Shown here one piece after another: positions 1-9,864 of a DNA stretch of 64,000 nucleotides (within the stretch, counting starts at the first letter, position 1; each line of letters opens with the position of its first letter). Made by a program: the position numbers and the translations under genes. The notes beneath the pieces were generated by a model, which did not search any database, was not told where the DNA came from, and was given only the letters and a program-made list of their open reading frames with translations. Source of the stretch: Bacteroidia bacterium. GTDB taxonomy: Bacteria; Bacteroidota; Bacteroidia; M30B66. Where the stretch lies: assembly GCA_018401705.1 (NCBI GenBank), contig JAGYKL010000003.1, positions 163,300 through 227,299 of the forward strand, read 5' to 3'.

Positions 1-1022
1 GTTGGCATTGTCCAGGTGCCATTATCTCTTTTGCGGCTCATCCATAAATCGGCCATGCCATAACCGCCTTTTCTTTTACTTGTAAAAACGAGTGTTTTTC
101 CATCAGGGCCAATGGTTGGTTGAGCATCCCAGGTTGAAGAATTGATTAATTCACCTAAGTTTTTGGGTTTTGACCATTTATCTCCTGCTTTTTCTGAAAC
201 GTATAAGTCGCATGAACCAAACCCTTCTGGTCTTTCACAACCTGTAAAATAAAAATATCTCCCATCTGGAGAAATTGAATGCGCTCCTTCATTTCCATGA
301 GTATTTATAGGTTCTCCCAATGGGATTGCTGGCAACCATTCGCCATTTCTTCTTCGACTTATATAAAAATCTTCCTCAACCATAGAACCTCCATTATCTG
401 TTAAGCCATCTGCAGGCCTCATGCGTGTGAAGATCAAAAGGTCTTCATCTACAGTTAATGAAGGGTGATAATCGTTATGAATTGAATTAATGGCTTCTCC
501 AAGATTAACTGGAATAAATGGAACCGGGTTGGCAAAAGCTTTTTCAGCGAAAACGGCACTGGCAAATCGTTGTTCCCCTTTTGTGCGCAAATCTTTACTG
601 ATGGTTTTGATGCCAAGAAACTGTTGCATATGTTGCACAGCGTCGCTGTATAGATTCATATCCATCTCTACACCTGCAAGATTGTAATAAACTGGCGGGA
701 ATCTTAGTGGAGCAAGGCTAATAGCTTTCTTATAGTGAGTAATTGATTCTTCGTTTTTCTTTAAATCATTGCATACATCCGCCAAGAGCATATGAGCTTC
801 GTAGAAATTATCATCTTGTTCTACTGCTTTACTTAACAATTCGTAAGCCTCTTCATTTTTTCTATACTCAAATTGCATTCGGCCTTCTTGAAAAAGGCTG
901 ATTGCCTTTTTGTTTTTAGTGCTTAATTGACCTGGCTGTGCTAAAGCCATGAATGGATTAACGAGCATTAATATCAAAAAAGAAAGTGAGAATACTGATG
1001 TGGAAGGTTTAATAGCAAGCAT
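1..1022 (-). CDS. TPR and PD40 beta-propeller outer-membrane-type protein, C-terminus cut by window edge
   Basis: Read leftward from ATG at 1022, the first 340 codons are open to the window edge. A signal peptide (hydrophobic FSLSFLILMLV, then ALAQ at about residue 29) is followed by TPR-like helices at about residues 37-150. PD40/WD40-like strands come next, with repeated SPDGRYFYFTG and GPDGKTLVFTSKR blades. Bacteroidetes proteins of this build usually continue into a carboxypeptidase-regulatory-like domain and a peptidoglycan-binding OmpA domain, as in the T9SS accessory protein PorE; that part lies outside the window. An envelope role, perhaps in the secretion apparatus, is inference. Several PD40-OmpA paralogues exist per genome, so PorE identity is not claimed. 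Confidence 0.75.
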   Translation of the reverse strand, partial: MLAIKPSTSVFSLSFLILMLVNPFMALAQPGQLSTKNKKAISLFQEGRMQFEYRKNEEAYELLSKAVEQDDNFYEAHMLLADVCNDLKKNEESITHYKKAISLAPLRFPPVYYNLAGVEMDMNLYSDAVQHMQQFLGIKTISKDLRTKGEQRFASAVFAEKAFANPVPFIPVNLGEAINSIHNDYHPSLTVDEDLLIFTRMRPADGLTDNGGSMVEEDFYISRRRNGEWLPAIPLGEPINTHGNEGAHSISPDGRYFYFTGCERPEGFGSCDLYVSEKAGDKWSKPKNLGELINSSTWDAQPTIGPDGKTLVFTSKRKGGYGMADLWMSRKRDNGTWTMP

Positions 1023-1046
1023 AGAAGCAATGTAGCAGTAAAAAGC

Positions 1047-1078
1047 AAAACCCCGGCCAAACTTGACCGGGGTTTTTT
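1047..1078 (-). terminator. Rho-independent terminator of the 1.1-4.8 kb surface-protein gene
   Basis: A perfect 10-bp stem AAAACCCCGG / CCGGGGTTTT (1047-1056 with 1067-1076) has a 10-nt loop and T-rich flanks on both strands. It lies 20-50 bp beyond the stop of the leftward gene ending at 1099 and upstream of the next leftward gene starting at 1022. Confidence 0.85.
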
Positions 1079-1098
1079 AACAAACTTATTTGTATTGT

Positions 1099-4000
1099 TT
1101 ATTTTCTAATAATGGTTACGTCGCCATTGATTTTTTCTCCATTAAATAGTTCTAAGATGTAGAAGTAAGTTCCATCAGGGGCATCGCTAGCATCCCAATT
1201 ATTGGTATAAGAACTTACTGAGTAAACTTCTGATCCCCATCTGTTAAAGATGGTAAGCTTTGTATTAGGGAATGCTTCTAAACCTTGAATCACAAATAAA
1301 TCATTAAATCCATCACCATTTGGAGTGAAAGAATTTGGAACAGCCACTGAGTTAGAAATTGTGTAAACTATTGATTCATTGTCAGAGCATCCATTTTCGT
1401 CAGTTACTGTTAGAGTAACGGTATATTCTCCTTGGTTGCTATATGAATGCGTAGCGTTTTGGACTCCCGAAGATGCATTGTCTCCAAAATTCCAACTCCA
1501 AGTAACAGGATTTCCTGTTGACTCATCTGTAAATGTAATTATGCCATCTACTTGAGCTCCGGTTGTTGGAGATGAAGAGAACGCAGCTGTAGGTCCACCT
1601 TCAGAAACCAGAATCTGATCCTGGGCATCACAGCCATTTTCGTCAGTTACTGATAGTTCGTATGATCCAGCACCTACCGCAACAGAAGCAGTTTCAGCGC
1701 CATTACTCCAGTTGTAAGAACTAAACCCTACAGGTCCTTCAATTACAACTTCTCCTTCAGGACAGATAACAAGATCGTCACCAAGTTCAATGCTAGGGTT
1801 TTCGTTAACAACGATTTGAGCAAAAGTTGTATCAGATTTACATCCGTTAAGTTCGGCACTCAAAGTATATTCGCCTTCCTGACCTTCATTTGCTGAAGGA
1901 ATAGTTAAAGTGTTCCCGCTTGTATTTACACCAGGACCACCCCAACTGTAATTAACTCCTACTTGAGCATTTGAGTTCAGAATAATATCGTCTCCATCAC
2001 AAACACTAAGGTTACCAGAGATAACCGGAGTTTCGGGAATTGGATTGAAAGTAACATTTACAGTATCACTGCGGCTGCATCCAATTTCATTTTCAACTTT
2101 TACCCAATATTCACCTGATTCTGTTACTGTATAAGTTGAGTTATTTGAATTGTCTTGCCATAAGTAGTTAACTATATCAGACGTTTCGGCGGATAATATT
2201 ACTTCACCATCACCACAAAGAGTACTATCAGAGAAAGCAAATTCAAACTCTGGGCTTTGTTGCACTTCAATTGAAATTGAATCAGTAAATGAAGGACATC
2301 CATTCAGTCTGTAATAAGCGTAATAATTTCCTGCTTGATCAACAACAATGTTATTCTGAGTGAACTGGTTATCTGGAGTTTGAATGGTATCTGTAGGGCT
2401 TACCCAAAAATATCCAGCTCCTGATAAGGTAGGTATAGAAAGTAGCAATGCCTCACCCTCACAGAGTGTATCCGTGTCGGCAATAATTCCTGAAATGCTT
2501 ATTTCAGGGATTTCTGGTCTAAGTGAGAAGAAAATATCAACCGAATCTCTTTCAGAGCATCCAAAAGTGTTCGTTACTTCAACCCAGAATAATCCAGATT
2601 CAGAAACAGTAAATTGTTGATCTGCACTACCATCTTGCCATTCATAAATATAGCCAATTCCGCTTCCAGCATCAAGCAAAGCTGTTTGTGTATCACAGAT
2701 TGTATCAGCTAAGCCAATATAAACTTCTGGAGATGGGTTAACTGTAATTGAGACTGTATCGAAGAAGCTTTCGCAACCAGCAACAGTAAAGAAAGCAAGA
2801 TAATCTCCACTTTGATTTACATTGATTGGGTCTATTGAAATATTTTGTCCGCTGTAAAGTGTGTTATTTGGACCTAACCAGGCGTAAGAAGCATTTTCAA
2901 TTGCATTCATTCCCAAGCTTACTTGATCACCTGCACATACAGTATCTGATACAACAGTTTCTGGGAAAGGATTGATGAGTGCAACTGGGGTTTCAGGTCG
3001 TGGAGATGTATAAATATTTATAGAGTCTCTTGCCTTACAGCCTTGAAAGTCTGTTACTTCAACATAATACAAACCGCTATCACTAGCAATATAGAAAGGG
3101 TCAGTTGAACCATCTTGCCATTCGAAAAGATAAACTCCAGGTACATTTAATAATAATGAAGCACCTTCACAGATAGTGTCTCTTGCAGCAAGAATTGTCA
3201 CAGGTGGCTCATAGTAATTAACAGTTACTGTATCAGTAGCAACGCATTCGTTACCACTAAGAGTTGTTACATAATATTCTCCTGGAGTTGTAACTACAAT
3301 TTTTTGAGTTGTATCACCAGTACTCCACAAGTAAGAAGTTTTACCTGGTCCTGCATCAAGAATTGCAGTATCACCTAAACATAATTCCTGATTAATACCT
3401 AGTTCTAGGTAAGAGAAGTTAGTGAAATAACCGAAGTTACAACTAGCCCCTTGTTGATAGGTAATTCCCATATGGAAAAGTTCTTCACTAAAATTAGTAA
3501 GCAATGAACCTTGACCAACAGGAATTTCAGCGGTACTGAAAGCCTTTCTCATGTATACCCATTCGCCATTACTGCCGGGTACCGGCAGGAAATCAGCTGC
3601 GGTTATGAAGTTTGGATCGCCATTCAATTCAAATTGATCTTCAAAACCTGCGCGAATAGTTAAATTTAATTTAAAATTAGCGTTGCCCGTTCTGGTAAAA
3701 CCAACTTGATTTGATCCTGTACATTCCAAAGAAGGAATAATTGCACCTGCAATCTGATCTGTTACTCCAGAGATGTGAAGGACATAAATAGGTTTGCTTC
3801 CTTCAATAAATCCTGCAGCATCTGAAAATGAATAGATATACTGTTCACCAGTGTCTAAAGTGTCAACTGCCACAGCATTACCGTCAATAAAAATTTCAGT
3901 AGAATCCTCAATAGCTAATACATAAACTTTATCACCAGGATTACCTAAATCTCCACGAACCACAATGTGCTTGAAACCGCATTGCTCAGCTGCAATTAGT

Positions 4001-4821
4001 TGATCGCCAGCTAAATCTGCTCCGCCATCGGTAGCAAGGTTCAAGTCAATCATATCATCCTTTATTGTAACTGCAATAGGACGATCCGATTCAATCTTGG
4101 TTCCTGCAGGCTTTGAAGGACCTTGCTGATCTAATGCTTCGCAATAATATGTTTGCCCCCTGTTCATATAAACATCAAAAGGCACACCTGCTTGGTGATT
4201 CAAGATGTCGATAGAAGGAGTAATAGTTACAGTTGTAGAATCATCTGTTGCGACAATAACGAAACCTGTTCTTGGAGGAGGGAAATATGCATTACCACCT
4301 AAGGACTGGTCATTTTCCCAAAGATTTTGGAATGGAGTATAAAATAAATTACCCGTTGCGTTTTTACCTTTCAGGGCAATAATATCTCTGTTTGCTGCAG
4401 CTCCCAACTCATAATAAGCTGTAATTGGAGCTGTTGAGCGAATGAGAATTCCTCTGTTCAACACAGTGTCAGCTAAAGAGGTCTCTATCTGATTAATCCA
4501 GTTTGTGAGGTTCACGGTTTGAGTTGAACTAGCTCCTAGGTTAACAACAATTGGTTGAAATGATAAATTCGCCGGTTGCCAAATCGTTATTTGGGCCGGG
4601 TCAACTAAAGTTGATAATACTAATTGGATGGGTCTGTCTCGGTAGTTACCGCTGTTAAATTCGCCTGGTGTACCTTGTGTAAGGTCAGGTGCAGCAAACC
4701 AGAATTCTTGGTCTATCTGTGCAAAGCCTGAGATAGAAACGAATGTTGATAGGATTAGAACAAGTAGCGTGTTTCGCATATATGGAAATCTTAAATGATG
4801 TGAACTGTTGGGTTTTTTCAC
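1099..4821 (-). CDS. Giant T9SS-secreted surface protein: IgGFc-binding-like N-domain, Ig-like repeats, PKD, gliding-motility C-terminal domain
   Basis: A secreted protein of 1240 residues. The signal peptide is best read from the internal Met15 (ATG at 4779; MRNTLLVLILSTFVSISGFAQ minus its last residues), so the true start may be 4779. Residues about 35-470 resemble the IgGFc-binding N-terminal domain (QEFWFAAPD, later RPIAVTIKDDM). From about 475 to 1070 run eight Ig-like modules, each opening with a Cys-Gly/Asp motif and closing near GC. A PKD domain follows (about 1072-1152; WSWNFGD). The last 80 residues are a gliding-motility-associated type-B sorting domain (SFTPNGDGFNDLF, FNRWG, PDGTYFY). 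It is expected to be exported by T9SS and held on the surface; adhesion is inference. It is a single gene ending in a strong terminator. Confidence 0.88.
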   Translation of the reverse strand: MKKPNSSHHLRFPYMRNTLLVLILSTFVSISGFAQIDQEFWFAAPDLTQGTPGEFNSGNYRDRPIQLVLSTLVDPAQITIWQPANLSFQPIVVNLGASSTQTVNLTNWINQIETSLADTVLNRGILIRSTAPITAYYELGAAANRDIIALKGKNATGNLFYTPFQNLWENDQSLGGNAYFPPPRTGFVIVATDDSTTVTITPSIDILNHQAGVPFDVYMNRGQTYYCEALDQQGPSKPAGTKIESDRPIAVTIKDDMIDLNLATDGGADLAGDQLIAAEQCGFKHIVVRGDLGNPGDKVYVLAIEDSTEIFIDGNAVAVDTLDTGEQYIYSFSDAAGFIEGSKPIYVLHISGVTDQIAGAIIPSLECTGSNQVGFTRTGNANFKLNLTIRAGFEDQFELNGDPNFITAADFLPVPGSNGEWVYMRKAFSTAEIPVGQGSLLTNFSEELFHMGITYQQGASCNFGYFTNFSYLELGINQELCLGDTAILDAGPGKTSYLWSTGDTTQKIVVTTPGEYYVTTLSGNECVATDTVTVNYYEPPVTILAARDTICEGASLLLNVPGVYLFEWQDGSTDPFYIASDSGLYYVEVTDFQGCKARDSINIYTSPRPETPVALINPFPETVVSDTVCAGDQVSLGMNAIENASYAWLGPNNTLYSGQNISIDPINVNQSGDYLAFFTVAGCESFFDTVSITVNPSPEVYIGLADTICDTQTALLDAGSGIGYIYEWQDGSADQQFTVSESGLFWVEVTNTFGCSERDSVDIFFSLRPEIPEISISGIIADTDTLCEGEALLLSIPTLSGAGYFWVSPTDTIQTPDNQFTQNNIVVDQAGNYYAYYRLNGCPSFTDSISIEVQQSPEFEFAFSDSTLCGDGEVILSAETSDIVNYLWQDNSNNSTYTVTESGEYWVKVENEIGCSRSDTVNVTFNPIPETPVISGNLSVCDGDDIILNSNAQVGVNYSWGGPGVNTSGNTLTIPSANEGQEGEYTLSAELNGCKSDTTFAQIVVNENPSIELGDDLVICPEGEVVIEGPVGFSSYNWSNGAETASVAVGAGSYELSVTDENGCDAQDQILVSEGGPTAAFSSSPTTGAQVDGIITFTDESTGNPVTWSWNFGDNASSGVQNATHSYSNQGEYTVTLTVTDENGCSDNESIVYTISNSVAVPNSFTPNGDGFNDLFVIQGLEAFPNTKLTIFNRWGSEVYSVSSYTNNWDASDAPDGTYFYILELFNGEKINGDVTIIRK

Positions 4822-5014
4822 AAAAAAATTCTTGCCTGTTTACTATATATTGAACATAAAGGTTACAATCATTTGCCTCAAAAATTTCTATGCTAATTAA
4901 GTAATGCCTGAATTGTAAACATTTGAATATGTTCCAAAAAATAACATAGTCAAAATTCCATAAAATAAAAAAGTAAAATGCTAAACTTTTGGGATTTTTA
5001 TTAGCAATTAGAAC

Positions 5015-6961
5015 TTAATGTCTGCCGAGGTTACGCCAACTAGATGATATTATATTCAAATCTTGCTGGATTTTGTAGTCTTTAGCGTAAAGTAAGTTAG
5101 CCTGAAAAGCAAAGTTAGGATTTAATTTCTCTCCAAATGGATCTAAAGGATGAAGCACTCCCTTTCTCAAATTGGGTAAACCATGAGTTTTATCGATCGG
5201 TACATAACCAACCCATGTGCTCTGCCCTGATAATACTCGAAGAATATTTTTTATTAGCCCGCTGCCTGAAATTACTATAAAGTACATCATAGGCAGTAGA
5301 ATTAATAAAGCAATACTAATCGCTATATCTAATACTCTTTTCTTTCTTTTGTTTGTTGGTTTATCAACAGCATTTAGTCCAACTGTATACAAATCGCCAT
5401 GGGCTTCGATCGAGTTACTCCCAATAATATATAAGCTTTCAGGAGGAGCTATCTTATATTCAAGTTCCGGATGGTTAATCATCATCATCTGATCCATAAT
5501 TTGTGCAGAGCTTAAATCTTTGCCACAAAAAATTAATTCATTGATTTTAAAAATCTCTACCATCTCCTTTAGATTCTCGATAGATCCTGTGTATAAGTCT
5601 CTATCTATTTGAAGTTTATCTGGTTTAATGAATCCAACAAAAGATGTTTTTACTGGTGATTGATTAAGCAATGTTGCTACTCTCTCGGCTTCATTTTTCT
5701 CACCCACAATTAGAATGCGCTTCATTTCTAAAGTATCTGGAAAGATGCTTTTATAGCTTATCAAATTAGCTATGATTCTAATTGCTGTTGCAGATATGGC
5801 TGCCCAGCCTGCTCCAATTAAAGTGAGAAACCTGGAATATCTGTATTGCTCGTCTAGTAAAGCATAAACAAGAAGAATTATAACCGTGCCAACAACAATT
5901 CCTCTTAAAGAGCGAATTAGTTTAAGAGGCTTGTCATAAGCTCCGTTAAGCCAAGAACTGATAATCCATGAGAAAATATATAATGGAACAGCTATGCGTA
6001 TGAAGGCATAGGGATAATAAATGCCAGATTTTAAAGCCCAGTAATCTTTAAGGAAGTACATCCCCATGAAAAACACTGCCGATTCTATAACAGGAAGCCA
6101 AATCTTTTCAATAATTCTTTTTACGACCGATAAGCCTGCTCTGAGATAAACAGCGAGCTTTATTATTAGCGAGAAAAGTCTAGCTCTACCAGGCATGAAA
6201 TGCTTATTAGCGAAAATGATCATTGCCTGATAAAACACAAAAACATAGTTAACACTGCTCTTTTTTGTACTTTCTCCTCGGTAGTGAATTACCCTTGTTT
6301 TTGGATGGTAATAGATTTTATAGCCACTTTGAGTAATTCTATAGCTTAAATCAATGTCTTCACCATACATGAAAAAGGTTTCATCCAAAAGTCCTGTCTT
6401 ATCAAGGGCGGCTTTTCTAATAAACATAAAAGCTCCTGAAAGAATTTCAATTTCATTGGTTTCATTTTCAGGAAGATAGCCTAAGTGATACTTTCCAAGC
6501 CTCTTAGATTTAGGGAAAATCTTAGACAAGCCTGAAATTTTATAGAAAGCAACTTCCGGAGTGGGTAATCCTCTTTTCGATTCAGGTAAAAAGACCCCTT
6601 TCCCATCAATTAGTTTAACGCCTAAAGCCCCTGCATCGTTATGGGCATCCATGAAATCAATACAAACCTGAAAAGTGTCTTCTTCCACAACTGTATCGGG
6701 GTTTAGTAGTAAAATATATTCACCCTTCGATTCCTTAATTGCCTGATTATTCGCTTTTGAAAAGCCAACATTGTCTTTGTTGTCGATTAACTTTACTTGT
6801 GGAAATTGTTCCTTAAGCATCTCCACCGAACCGTCAACAGAATGGTTGTCAACTACAAAGACTTCTCCCTCAATATTCTTTAGGCTTCTGAATACAGATT
6901 GAAGGCACTGGTCAAGGAAGTGCCTCACATTATAATTAACAATGACCACAGTTAACTTCAT
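5015..6961 (-). CDS. GT2 glycosyltransferase fused to membrane segments and a degenerate sugar-transferase-like C-terminus
   Basis: Residues 1-240 form a family-2 glycosyltransferase of the rhamnosyltransferase (WbbL-like) type: VVIVNYN, VVDNHSVDGS, NVGFSKANN, LLNPDTV and MYGEDIDLSYR. About 270-410 contains several hydrophobic helices. About 415-540 looks like the nucleotide-binding domain of WbaP/WcaJ phosphoglycosyltransferases (KRILIVGEKNEAERV). The end (about 545-648) resembles a polyprenyl-phosphate sugar transferase (RVLDIAISIALLILLP, STWVGYVP) but lacks the usual catalytic Asp-Glu block. It probably acts at the inner membrane in surface polysaccharide synthesis. It is the last gene of the ffh-folD-queE operon, 7 bp after queE. 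Confidence 0.8.
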   Translation of the reverse strand: MKLTVVIVNYNVRHFLDQCLQSVFRSLKNIEGEVFVVDNHSVDGSVEMLKEQFPQVKLIDNKDNVGFSKANNQAIKESKGEYILLLNPDTVVEEDTFQVCIDFMDAHNDAGALGVKLIDGKGVFLPESKRGLPTPEVAFYKISGLSKIFPKSKRLGKYHLGYLPENETNEIEILSGAFMFIRKAALDKTGLLDETFFMYGEDIDLSYRITQSGYKIYYHPKTRVIHYRGESTKKSSVNYVFVFYQAMIIFANKHFMPGRARLFSLIIKLAVYLRAGLSVVKRIIEKIWLPVIESAVFFMGMYFLKDYWALKSGIYYPYAFIRIAVPLYIFSWIISSWLNGAYDKPLKLIRSLRGIVVGTVIILLVYALLDEQYRYSRFLTLIGAGWAAISATAIRIIANLISYKSIFPDTLEMKRILIVGEKNEAERVATLLNQSPVKTSFVGFIKPDKLQIDRDLYTGSIENLKEMVEIFKINELIFCGKDLSSAQIMDQMMMINHPELEYKIAPPESLYIIGSNSIEAHGDLYTVGLNAVDKPTNKRKKRVLDIAISIALLILLPMMYFIVISGSGLIKNILRVLSGQSTWVGYVPIDKTHGLPNLRKGVLHPLDPFGEKLNPNFAFQANLLYAKDYKIQQDLNIISSSWRNLGRH

Positions 6962-6968
6962 GCTTCAA

Positions 6969-7610
6969 TCAGGGAATGTGCATGTATTTATGTGTTTGTA
7001 AAGATACTTCCCAATCAGTATTTGACTTCACAAACTCAATGATTTCGGGAAGGATCTTGTCAATCTTACTCCATTCAGGCTGAAGGTATTGCTTGCATTC
7101 TGAACGAATATTCTGAGCATGTTCCTGAGCCCACTTAAAATCACTAGAATTAAAAACTATCACTTTTAATTCGTTTGCTGAAGCAAGCCAATCTTTACTT
7201 GGAGCTTTAAACTTCTTAGGGGAAACGCAAATCCAGTCGAATTGACCTGTTAATGGATAAGCTCCGGAAGTTTCAATAAATATTTTAATTCCTTTCGCCT
7301 TTAAGCTTTTGCACAAAGGGTCAAGATTGTATAAAGAAGGTTCTCCTCCTGTAATCACAACCGCTTTAGCGGGATAAGCAGATGCTCTTTCTACAATTTT
7401 TTCGATAGATGTTAACGGATGAACACTTGCATCCCAAGACTCTTTAACATCGCACCAGTGGCAGCCTACATCGCAACCTCCAAGACGAATGAAATATGCG
7501 GCTTTCCCTGTGTTAAATCCCTCACCCTGAATAGTGTAGAAGTCTTCCATCACTGGTAAGATTTCTCCAGCATCTAATAGCTTTTGTTGATCATGGCTTA
7601 GCCCGCTCAT
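6969..7610 (-). CDS. queE: 7-carboxy-7-deazaguanine synthase (radical SAM)
   Basis: QueE converts 6-carboxytetrahydropterin to 7-carboxy-7-deazaguanine in the queuosine (preQ0) pathway. The short radical-SAM fold has the 4Fe-4S cysteines as GGCDVGCHWCD near residues 44-54 (C-x3-C-x2-C). Upstream it has the substrate motif FYTIQGEGFNTG, and VITGGEPSLY follows. The length of 213 residues fits the family. Its ATG overlaps the folD stop as ATGA, so translation is probably coupled. No queD or queC is visible here; the partners must lie elsewhere. Confidence 0.93.
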   Translation of the reverse strand: MSGLSHDQQKLLDAGEILPVMEDFYTIQGEGFNTGKAAYFIRLGGCDVGCHWCDVKESWDASVHPLTSIEKIVERASAYPAKAVVITGGEPSLYNLDPLCKSLKAKGIKIFIETSGAYPLTGQFDWICVSPKKFKAPSKDWLASANELKVIVFNSSDFKWAQEHAQNIRSECKQYLQPEWSKIDKILPEIIEFVKSNTDWEVSLQTHKYMHIP

Positions 7611-8497
7611 ATATCTGCTGTGGTATTTCTTCTAATAAAGGCATGCACTGTGTTTTTCATCAAAGCCGCAATTGTCATGGCTCCAACTCCTCCGGGAACC
7701 GGAGTGATATATGAGCACTTTGTAGATACTTCAGTAAAATTTACATCTCCTTTAATAACGTATCCTTTGCTTGAACTGCTATCTTCAACACGAGTGATTC
7801 CTACATCTATAACTACAGCTCCATTTTTAACCATATCTGCCGTTAAAAATTCTGGTTTGCCTAATGCTGCTATAATTAAGTCGGCTTGTAAGGTTAATTC
7901 CTTTAAGTTCTTTGTTCTCGAATGAGCCAAAGTTACTGTGCAGTTGCCTGGAGCAGAGTTTCTGCTTAAAAGTAAACTCATTGGTGTTCCTACAATCGCA
8001 CTTCTGCCAATTACAACTGCATGCATACCTTCAGTATTTATCTTATATTGAGATAAAAGCATCATAATGCCCAATGGAGTAGCCGGAGTATAAGATTCAA
8101 CACCGAGCACCAAACGCCCGAGATTCTCAGGATGAAATCCGTCTACATCTTTAATGGGCGCAATTGCAAGTGTTATTCTTTCTTCGTTAATATGTTTTGG
8201 AAGTGGCAGTTGAACCAAAATCCCGTCAACAGTATCATCAGTATTAAGCTGATTAACGATTAAGAGCAATTCGTCTTCAGATATGTTTTCGGATTCTCTT
8301 ATCAAGAGCGATTCAATACCTATCTCTTTACAAGACCTAACTTTTGCTCCTACATATGTTTCCGAAGCACCATCATTTCCGAGCAAAACTGCTGCTAATT
8401 TTGGGGCTCTTCCAAATCTTTCTGCTAAAGTCTCTATTTCTACTTTGAGCGACTGTTTTACAGAAGCCGCAGTTGCCTTGCCATCGAGAATTGTCAT
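7607..8497 (-). CDS. folD: Bifunctional methylenetetrahydrofolate dehydrogenase / cyclohydrolase
   Basis: FolD interconverts 5,10-methylene- and 10-formyl-tetrahydrofolate with NADP. Family signatures are YVGAKVRSCKEIGIE (catalytic Lys), DGILVQLPLPKHI, KDVDGFHPENLG, the nucleotide-binding GRSAIVGTP, and the C-terminal TPVPGGVGAMT. The 296-residue length is normal. It starts 2 bp after the ffh stop and overlaps queE by 4 bp, inside a four-gene leftward operon. The gene is complete. Confidence 0.96.
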   Translation of the reverse strand: MTILDGKATAASVKQSLKVEIETLAERFGRAPKLAAVLLGNDGASETYVGAKVRSCKEIGIESLLIRESENISEDELLLIVNQLNTDDTVDGILVQLPLPKHINEERITLAIAPIKDVDGFHPENLGRLVLGVESYTPATPLGIMMLLSQYKINTEGMHAVVIGRSAIVGTPMSLLLSRNSAPGNCTVTLAHSRTKNLKELTLQADLIIAALGKPEFLTADMVKNGAVVIDVGITRVEDSSSSKGYVIKGDVNFTEVSTKCSYITPVPGGVGAMTIAALMKNTVHAFIRRNTTADI

Positions 8498-8499
8498 TC

Positions 8500-9837
8500 T
8501 TAATTGTTTTTCATTCCCTGCATTCCTCTCATCATCCCAGCCATTTTGCCTGGGTTAGACATCACGCGCATCACTTTCCTAGTTTCTTCAAATTGTTTCA
8601 TCAACTTGTTCACCTCTTGGATATTTGTGCCACTGCCATCAGCAATTCTCTTTCTTCTGCTACCATTAATAAGAGAAGGTTCTTCTCTCTCTTGCGGAGT
8701 CATAGATTGAATTATTGCTTCAATACCTTTAAATGCATCATCATCCACGTCAACATCTTTCATCGCCTTTCCAATTCCAGGAATCATCCCTACGAGGTCT
8801 TTGATGTTTCCCATCTTCTTTATTTGCTGAATCTGATCGTAGAAATCATTGAAGCTAAATTGATTTTTGGCAATTTTCTTCTGAAGCTTTCTGGCTTTTT
8901 CTTCATCAAAATTCTGTTGTGCTCTTTCAACAAGTGAAACAATATCACCCATGCCCAGAATTCTGTCGGCCATTCTTTCAGGATAGAAAGCATCAAGAGC
9001 TTCCATTTTCTCACCTGTACCAACAAATTTAATTGGCTTTTCAACAACTGATCTTATCGTTAAGGCTGCTCCACCTCGTGTATCTCCATCTAATTTGGTT
9101 AGAACTACACCCGTGTAATCTATCCGTTCATTAAAAGCTTTAGCAGTGTTTACTGCATCCTGACCAGTCATTGCGTCAACCACAAAGAGTGTTTCCTGAG
9201 GATTCACAGCTTGTTTCACTTTTGCAATTTCCGACATCATTTCTTCGTCAATCGCTAAACGCCCGGCGGTATCTACAATTACAATTTGTTTTCCGGTTGC
9301 TTTTGCATGAGCAATAGCTTTTTGAGCTATGTCTACTGGGTTTTTATTGCTTTCATCGGCAAAAACCTCAACACCTATTTGCTCTCCTAATACCTTTAAC
9401 TGATTTATAGCCGCAGGTCTGTAAACATCACCCGCTACTAAAAGAACGCTCTTCTTTTCTTTGTTTTTCAGTAAGTTAGCGAGCTTTCCTGAGAAAGTTG
9501 TCTTACCCGAACCTTGAAGCCCCGCAATTAATATAACAGAGGGATTTGCAGAGATATTTAATGGCTCACGTTGACTTCCCATTAACTTGGTTAGCTCTTC
9601 GTGAGTTATTTTTACAAGTAATTGCCCCGGAGAAACAGCTGTTAATACATCCGCGCCCAGCGCTTTAACTTTTACACTGTCAGTAAATTCTTTGGCAATT
9701 TTATAATTAACGTCAGCATCAAGAAGTGCTTTTCTAACTTCTTTAAGTGTTTCAGCAACGTTGATTTCTGTGATTTTTCCCTGACCTTTTAATAGCTTAA
9801 ACGCACGGTCAAATTTTTCACTTAAATTCTCAAACAT
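8500..9837 (-). CDS. ffh: Signal recognition particle protein Ffh
   Basis: SRP54 GTPase that, with 4.5S RNA, delivers ribosomes making membrane proteins to FtsY. An N-domain helical bundle (MFENLSEKFDRAFKLLKG) is followed by the G domain with GLQGSGKTT near residue 109, VDTAGR and TKLDGDTRGG. The methionine-rich M domain carries the RNA-binding NGSRRKRIA block and ends in a Met/Gly-rich tail. I start at ATG 9837 (445 residues). A longer frame from TTG at 9867 would begin inside the -7 promoter element at 9865-9872. It is the first gene of the ffh-folD-queE-GT operon. Confidence 0.96.
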   Translation of the reverse strand: MFENLSEKFDRAFKLLKGQGKITEINVAETLKEVRKALLDADVNYKIAKEFTDSVKVKALGADVLTAVSPGQLLVKITHEELTKLMGSQREPLNISANPSVILIAGLQGSGKTTFSGKLANLLKNKEKKSVLLVAGDVYRPAAINQLKVLGEQIGVEVFADESNKNPVDIAQKAIAHAKATGKQIVIVDTAGRLAIDEEMMSEIAKVKQAVNPQETLFVVDAMTGQDAVNTAKAFNERIDYTGVVLTKLDGDTRGGAALTIRSVVEKPIKFVGTGEKMEALDAFYPERMADRILGMGDIVSLVERAQQNFDEEKARKLQKKIAKNQFSFNDFYDQIQQIKKMGNIKDLVGMIPGIGKAMKDVDVDDDAFKGIEAIIQSMTPQEREEPSLINGSRRKRIADGSGTNIQEVNKLMKQFEETRKVMRVMSNPGKMAGMMRGMQGMKNN

Positions 9838-9864
9838 ATGATTTGCAGGCTTTTTTAAGGATTG

